Shown here one piece after another: positions 56,534 through 64,000 of a stretch of DNA of 64,000 nt; the stretch's first letter is position 1; each line of letters opens with the position of its first letter. The notes under the pieces are model-generated. The model was not told the DNA's origin, did no database searches, and saw nothing but the letters and a program-made list of their open reading frames with translations. Source of the DNA: Puccinia triticina (Eukaryota > Basidiomycota > Pucciniomycetes > Pucciniales > Pucciniaceae); the NCBI RefSeq assembly GCF_026914185.1, contig NC_070566.1, positions 496,001-560,000 of the forward strand, given 5' to 3'. The position numbers and the translations under genes are program-made.

Positions 56534-56806
56534 GTCATTCTTTAGTAGAGCTGTTTGGCCCCTGGATGATGTGTACCTTGGGGCTGCTTCATCTGTTGAA
56601 GTTGTGCTGGGTTCAACATGCTCACAGGGGTTTCTATCTAGACATAAGAAATGTTTGATTTTTGTTCAAGAAGATGCGAGTTGAACGAACAACGGATTTG
56701 ATGTTGGATGTTGTTTATAGGTATGAACTTTGTAGACACAAGGGGGGTACAAAAGCAGTTTTCATTTCACTAATCACAGGGGAAAGAAATCCGGAACGCC
56801 TTTGAA

Positions 56807-58417
<1,611 letters not shown>

Positions 58418-59246
58418 GATGCTGATAAGATGAGGGTGATAGATGGGTTGGTGATGACTTCTGGCAGGGTGATGTAGTTAATGGTCGACAGGGGGCGAGG
58501 GGGGGGGGAGGGGGGTGATTTTATAAGGCCACAACTCGACGTCGGGCGGAAGCGGAAGCTGATTCTTACGTCAGCTGGTCGATCACATTCACAACGTCGG
58601 ATCAGGCCGGATCCCAGCGGATCCAGATCAACATCATCCATCCACATGCGCTCTGTTGCAAACTTAACCAAGTGCCTCACTGCTGAGGGCGTGTGTCTTG
58701 CGGAGCGAGCCTCCGACAGCCATCGACAGGATGGACTGCTAGGGTCTGGCGCCCTATCTCCCCTATTTCCCGGGGCTAGATTCTAAATTATGGTGAGAGG
58801 AATTTTCAAAAGTGTATAATTCCTTGCTTCCAAAGCTTTGTTCTGATTGAATTTGCTGAGGCTGAAGACTGGCTTGTGCCTGTCCAACCTGGAAAATTTA
58901 AGGCATCTCAATAGGGGGGTTCATGTTAGGCTGATTTTGAAATCAGTCAAAAAACCTTGTTAAAAATTGATGGCTGCTCATGCAGGTCTATGCAAGGATA
59001 TTCTAGAAAATAAATAGAGTTCTCAGCAAGACCTCCCCTTTGAAGACCTTGCTGAAGGGAATGCTTATGCAGTATTTTTTTTAAGTTTATGCAGGAAGCG
59101 TGCATGAGAATAGATTTGAAACCATCCGTGACAAGCAGACAAAATCAGTCTACAAACCTTGCTAAAAAATTGATGGCTGCTCATGCAGGTCAATGCAAGG
59201 ATATTCTGGAAAATAAATAGAGTTCTCAGCAAGACCTCACCTGTAA

Positions 59247-60120
59247 AAGCATCTCCAAAGGTCCGGGGGGCAGTTGGCCTGTGTTCCCCGGCCCGCCAAC
59301 ACATTTCACAGCAGTCGCGGCTCAGCTCCAATTATGGACTGGCAGTTTAAGCCACAATCTGACTGACAGCTCACTCCTCCAGCACCATCCACCACCCTCT
59401 GCGAGCCTTATTCTGGTCTCCGGGATGCATGTATATCAATGACTGGAACGTTCTGGTCATTGGGAGACATGTATCTCAATGACCGAAGCAAACCCTGTCA
59501 TTGAGAGAAGGAAACACTCCTCTCAATGACCCAAGCAGACCAGTCATTGAGAGGAGTTAAGCTTACATTATACTCCTCTTGATGACCTGAGACTGGAGAG
59601 AACCACACATGTATCTCAATGACCGGAGCAAACCTGGTCATTGAGTGGAGGAAACACTGCTCTCAATGACCAGAACGGACCACTCCTCTCAATGACCGGA
59701 ACGGACCCAGTCATTGAGGGGAGTGTTTACTCCTCTCAATGAACGGAACGGACCCAGTCATTGAGGAGAGTGTTTGATGACCAGAACAGACCCAGTCATT
59801 GAGGGGAGTGTTTACTCCTCTTGATGACCGGAAAAGACCCCATTATTGAGATAAGGCTTCGTTGATTCAATTGAGGAAGTTTTTTTTCTTGCTTGGTGAG
59901 CTGCAAGCAGAAGTTTGCATGTGTTGACGAGTGGATGGAGGTATGTGTGGTCAATTGCGGCCGGGAGGCAACCCGCGGAAGTCAGCAGGTGATCGCGGGT
60001 TTGACTGCCCCCGGCAATGTTCCCTGGATTGTTCTGTGCGTCCGTTGGAACGCGAAAAAGGAACCCGGGCAGCCAAAGTTTGCCCCCAAACACCCAGTTG
60101 CAGCTCCGTTGGAGATGCTC
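59247..60120. mobile_element. PIF/Harbinger-like element, 874 bp
   Basis: Ends AAGCATCTCCAAAGG and, reversed, GAGCATCTCCAACGG. Flanked by TAA at 59244-59246 and 60121-60123. Because the host is a known MITE, the insertion is unambiguous. Interior contains a palindromic array; no transposase. Confidence 0.85.
59425..59860. repeat. palindromic minisatellite
   Basis: Around ten alternating half-units CTCAATGACCGGAACGG and CCAGTCATTGAGGGGAG, spaced ~45 bp, so each pair can fold back. Lies inside the PIF-like element. Confidence 0.78.
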
Positions 60121-60457
60121 TAAAGGCCTTGCTGAAGGGAATTCTTATGCAGTATTTTTTCTAAGTTTATGCAGGAAGTTTGAATGAGATTTCAAATCAT
60201 CCGTGAAAAGCAGTCAAAATCAGGCTAACATGAACCCCCCTATTACTTCCACTCCAAAAAAAAGAATCAAAAACAGAAAACACCCAAACAATTTTACACA
60301 GAAATGGCCTGTGCTCAACCCTTCAGTTTCAATATTTCTATCTACACTAAGATGCAGAGGGTATCATTGGAGATAGAATAATTGCTACTATTTTCTCCAG
60401 CATCTTCTACTGAAATTGAGTTAATCACATGGCAGCGGGTGTGATAGGTGAGCAGTA

Positions 60458-60635
60458 CAGTCAAACCTGTGAAACCGCATACTTGTATAAGGGCATAACC
60501 TCCCAAACCACATACTCATTTGGGTCCACCAAAATCTCATTTTGGCCTGTAGCTAACCCTTGTAACCACATAACCTGCCAAACCACATAGCAAATTCAGT
60601 CCACCAAGGGGTATGCGGTTTCAAGGGTTTGACTG
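60458..60635. mobile_element. pogo/Tc1-like MITE, 178 bp
   Basis: Ends CAGTCAAACCTGTGAAACCG and, reversed, CAGTCAAACCCTTGAAACCG, flanked by TA (60456-60457, 60636-60637). CAGTCAAACC-type ends and TA targets fit the Tc1/mariner-pogo group. Confidence 0.88.
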
Positions 60636-60765
60636 TAGAAGAAATAAACAAAGTACCCCAAAATTCCATTTTTGCTACACAATTTTGGGGAGCTAGGTTC
60701 TAATTCACTCCTGAAAGAGGCTTGCTTTGCAAGTTCAGCCTCAAAGTCTTGAGGGACTTTGTTAA

Positions 60766-61158
60766 GAGCAACTCCACTGTGGGCCCTAAAATTGAGGAGG
60801 CAAAACTCGTGGATGCAGCCTTGGCTACCAGCTTTGCCTCCCCAAGCTGCTGTGCCATCCAGCAGGGGGAGATACTGTGAGAAGGTAGACAGACTAGATG
60901 TCACCAGTGTCAATGTGGGTGCAGGTGGGATATTCAGTGTCATGTGGGATTCACATGATGAAAACTGAAGTTCTGGTTTCATCAAAAGGGGAGGTTTCAT
61001 GGGAGGGATTTAGGCTCCAGGAGTATCAACCCACTCCCTCCCAAGCTTCAGCCCAAGGTCAATAGAAGCCCAAATGCCCCCCATAGAAGCACATTTTGGC
61101 AATCAGGGTGCTAAACCTGGGATAGCAACCCAGTTTATCACCCGCAGTGGATTTGCTC
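60766..61158. mobile_element. PIF/Harbinger-like MITE, 393 bp
   Basis: Ends GAGCAACTCCACTGTGGG and, reversed, GAGCAAATCCACTGCGGG. Flanked by TAA at 60763-60765 and 61159-61161. Confidence 0.85.
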
Positions 61159-61312
61159 TAAGTTTGGCTCTGTTGTGGCCTAGGTCACATGTGTGTACTT
61201 GGCTGTGTCTCAGCTACCCACAGGAGTGTACATCAGCCTCCTCCAAGCCTCACAGGAGCAATACCATACCAATTACCACATCCATGCTCCTATACACTCA
61301 GCTGCCCTGGAA

Positions 61313-61775
61313 CTGAGTGGCTTTGTCAAGCTCAATCACTTCCAAACAAGACCTTAATCAATGGATGACTTCCCATCAGTTCTACTGGAACCAGGTTCAG
61401 TTGGTCCAAGTAAAACAAGACAAATTTCCAAGAAGATTTGTTTGACTTGACACTCAGAGCATGACTCAATAGGGGGTTTGATGATTGAATTTTACAAAAC
61501 TTTGGAGGTAATTTTGAGGCCTTCATGAAAAAAATTATAAGATTTTGGCAAGCTGTCCAAAAATTAGTGTTTCTGGTAAAGAATTAGTGATAATTTTTTT
61601 ACAACATGTTCATAAAGCCTAAAGGCCTCAAAATTACTTCCAAAGTTTTGAAAATTTCAACCTTCTTTGAAATGTGACTTGTTTTACACTCTAGTTTTAC
61701 TTGGACTAAAGCTGGTGGGAATTTAGTCATTTGAGGCCTTGTTTGGGAGTGATTGAGCTTGACAAAGCCACTCAG
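61313..61775. mobile_element. long inverted-repeat element, 463 bp
   Basis: CTGAGTGGCTTTGTCAAGCT and ~50 more bases are inverted at the right end with scattered mismatches. An inner inverted repeat (61471-61670) begins TAGGGGGTTTGATG. Target duplication not seen. Confidence 0.65.
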
Positions 61776-62286
61776 GTCTGGGGGATAATATTAGCAGGTT
61801 TGCAGATAAACAGATTTTCAACCCCAAAAACATAAAACAATTATTTATCAATCAACAAACACCAGAGCACTTTCCTTGGCACTTGCGTGCAAGTGCCATC
61901 TCTGAACTCAGTCATAGATTTTGTTGGATCTCAGTTAGATGCTGGTTGGAAGGCAATTTCATGTCTGCCACAAAGTAAGTTTATATGAACTGGAATCATA
62001 CCAAATGTGTTGTGCAATGTCTGTGTAAAATGTATGCCATACCTATGCTGAAGACCAGGCCAATTTAATGATAAGTTTTACTTGATCCTCAATCTTGACC
62101 AAAGTTCCTCATATTTCAATTATAATGATTTTTGACCTCTTTGGAAGCCCATACCCAGTAGTTTTCTCTGAAACGGTTTTTGTATTTATGTTCAGGGAAC
62201 ACAACAAAAAGCTACCAGTTTTTTTTAAGTTTTTTCTATTACAAATGGTTAAAACTTTTGATGGAGTGTAGTGATACTGTGGGAGG

Positions 62287-62586
62287 TAGAGCTGGTCCCT
62301 TGTACCCGTTGGCGGGTACACGGGCGGGTCCCTGTGGAAGTGCGCAGGTACCCACCAGCGGGTGCTGGTGCCCAGTCTGGGTCCAAATTCAGGCAGGTAC
62401 CCACGCACAAATCACCAGTATGCACAGCTCTGCTTGCCCCTAGTGCCCATTGGCTGGTACTACGTACCTGTGGGTGGTTCCCGGTGGAAGTATGCAGGTA
62501 ACTGCCAGCTGGTGTCCATTCTGGGTCAAAATTCAGGCAGGTACCCGCGTCTGCCGCAGGTAAATGGGTGTGAAGTGTCAGCTCTT
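62287..62586. mobile_element. hAT-type MITE, 300 bp
   Basis: Begins TAGAGCTGG, ends CAGCTCTT (last base changed), with repeated CCCGC/GGGTACC blocks. 8-bp duplication GTGGGAGG at 62279-62286 and 62587-62594. Confidence 0.82.
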
Positions 62587-63280
62587 GTGGGAGGTCTGAT
62601 TTTACTCTGGTACTACAGTTTGACTTTGGCGCTGTGGGGCCAACTGTCACACCACCATGTAACCTGTGCAGGTTTCTGTGATAAATTGTGTCACACAAAC
62701 GTACACGCGCACGTTTTTGTGACATGTAGACCATCACCCATATCATGGATGAGTGCCCCACAATCCCATGGGCAAATTAGCTGAATCCTGCAAGTATGTA
62801 TCTGATTTTCATCCATCAGTACAGAAATCCTTTTGAGGAGATTTCTGAATTCATTCACAAATCCTGGGTAATCTGAGGCTCCCCTGGACTTGTCCCAGAA
62901 TTGTAACTCCCTTGGGACCAAATTTAGCAGCTGAAGAACGTGTCACACAAATTTACACATGTGTGCTGGTGTGTCACATTTTTCATCACTGAGCCAAGTG
63001 ATGCCAACCGTGCATAGCCAGGGGCTTAGTTGGACCCTTCAAAAATTGTTTATAACATTCAGCCATATGTACACAAATGGTTTTGGGGATATTTTCTGAA
63101 GGCATACACAACTCCTGATTAATATGAGGTTTTTTCCGCCCCAGAACTTCAAATATGTTGTGAGAAACTTCAGCAAATAAAGAATGTGTCACACAAACTT
63201 ACACCTTTATCTCTTGTGAACCACTATCATATCTCAAGCTTTTTGGGATTTATGATAAACACGTGATAGAATGAAATATA

Positions 63281-63589
63281 TAGAGCTGGCACTTTGCACC
63301 TGAGTACCCGCAGTGGGTGCGGGTACCTGCCTGAATTTTTACCCAGACTGGTCACCCGCACTTGTACCCAGCACCCGCTGGCTGTTACCTGTGTACTAAT
63401 ACTTCCACAGAACCGCCCACAGGTACCTAGTACCCGCCAATTGGCACTAGGGGCAAGCAGAGATGTGCAGACTGGTGATTTGTGCATGGGTAACTGCCTG
63501 AATTTGGACCCAGACTGGAAACTCAACTTCCACAGGCACATGCTTGCGGGTTCCAAGTACCCACCAACGGGTTATAGGGGCCAGATCTA
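63281..63589. mobile_element. hAT-type MITE, 309 bp
   Basis: Begins TAGAGCTGGCAC, ends GGCCAGATCTA, GC-rich CCCGCAGTGGGTGCGGG blocks inside. Perfect 8-bp duplication GAAATATA at 63273-63280 and 63590-63597. Confidence 0.88.
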
Positions 63590-64000
63590 GAAATATATGA
63601 TTCATGTGGTAAATATCTTGTTTCTGCCAATTATTTGACATTGCTTGGCAAGGTAGTTGAAAATGTGTCCTGAAATAGTTCCAGTAATAACTAGAGTCAA
63701 GCTGGAGCTGGTTTTCAATTGAATTCAACTCCTTTCTAACGTGCCTTCAGCCCAATTGAGCATAAGTTAAACATAAATTCATCATGAATTCAGCATACAT
63801 TGAGGCTAAAGTTCCACAATATATCTAACAGGGTTCTTGAAAAGTATTGTGCAATGGCACTTTCATGCAAGTGCCAAGCAAACTCCCCTGGTGAACACAG
63901 TTTCAAAAATATGGTTTATATGCTCCTTTTGAATCAGAATCACTAGTTTTTTAAAGAATGTGGGATGATGGTGTCAAAATCATTCCTCCTCACACTTAGG

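Larger units (their letters stand above)
52145..56806. other. repeat-rich intergenic region
   Basis: No gene is supported. Contains hairpin repeats and inverted-repeat elements listed separately, plus homopolymer C tracts at 54746-54760 and 54817-54836. Repeated TGTATGAATTTTT-like bits occur between 54365 and 54970. Confidence 0.45.
58914..60240. mobile_element. rearranged TA-flanked MITE copy with nested insert
   Basis: Same family as 26669-26915, flanked by TA (58912-58913, 60241-60242). Left part is one copy missing its right end (to ~59150). It is fused to a second copy missing its left end, which is split by the PIF-like insert 59247-60120 and finishes at GAACCCCCC. Confidence 0.8.
58418..64000. 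other. transposon-rich intergenic region
   Basis: From upstream of the malate dehydrogenase start to the window end, no gene is supported. The sequence is mostly MITEs, many with clean ends listed separately. 61801-62278 and 62600-63270 show nothing recognisable. Confidence 0.5.

Overview
The window looks like nuclear DNA of a rust fungus (Basidiomycota, Pucciniales, probably Puccinia or a close relative). I infer this from four things: genes split by many 40-110 bp GT-AG introns; a multi-pass membrane protein of a type I recall as recurrent in rust genomes; intron-rich but conserved eukaryotic housekeeping genes; and long intergenic tracts packed with nested transposons. No database search was possible, so species and families are assigned from motifs only. 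All splice sites were placed by eye, keeping reading frame.

Cellular genes, left to right: a candidate small secreted protein (218-695, minus); a PAP2-type lipid phosphatase like DPP1/LPP1 (1952-3293, minus, 4 exons); a multi-pass membrane protein (6704-8611, plus); a kinesin with a long disordered N-terminus (9669-13387, minus, 10 exons, best match kinesin-7/Kip2-like); a candidate secreted or single-pass membrane protein assembled from three exons (34539-35209, plus); an ARL8-type small GTPase (35717-36909, plus, 7 exons including one of 10 nt); a weak hypothetical gene (51664-52144, minus); and mitochondrial malate dehydrogenase (56807-58417, minus, 7 exons).

Transposons dominate the rest. 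Positions 13851-26571 are a nest. A Copia element with 225-bp LTRs and CCCTT target duplications carries a full-length-looking LINE (13976-19517, two intact ORFs, poly-A tail) inside its 5' LTR. It also carries a ~1.9 kb inverted-repeat insert in its RNase H region, and that insert holds a broken WD40-like gene fragment. Positions 38378-44496 are an apparently intact Ty3/Gypsy element with indistinguishable LTRs, read leftwards. Non-autonomous DNA transposons are common and several have clean ends: hAT-type with 8-bp duplications (27757, 62287, 63281), PIF/Harbinger-like with TAA/TTA duplications (27543, 59247, 60766), a CACTA-type (50921), TA-flanked elements (26669, 48985, 58914, 60458) and several long-inverted-repeat elements (45944, 54319, 61313).

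The cellular genes do not form a pathway; they are unrelated genes separated by repeats. No tRNA, rRNA or CRISPR array was recognised. The least expected items are the defective yet recently inserted Copia copy, the gene fragment inside its insert, the Gypsy pol frame that lacks any ATG, and the two unannotated candidate secreted proteins.
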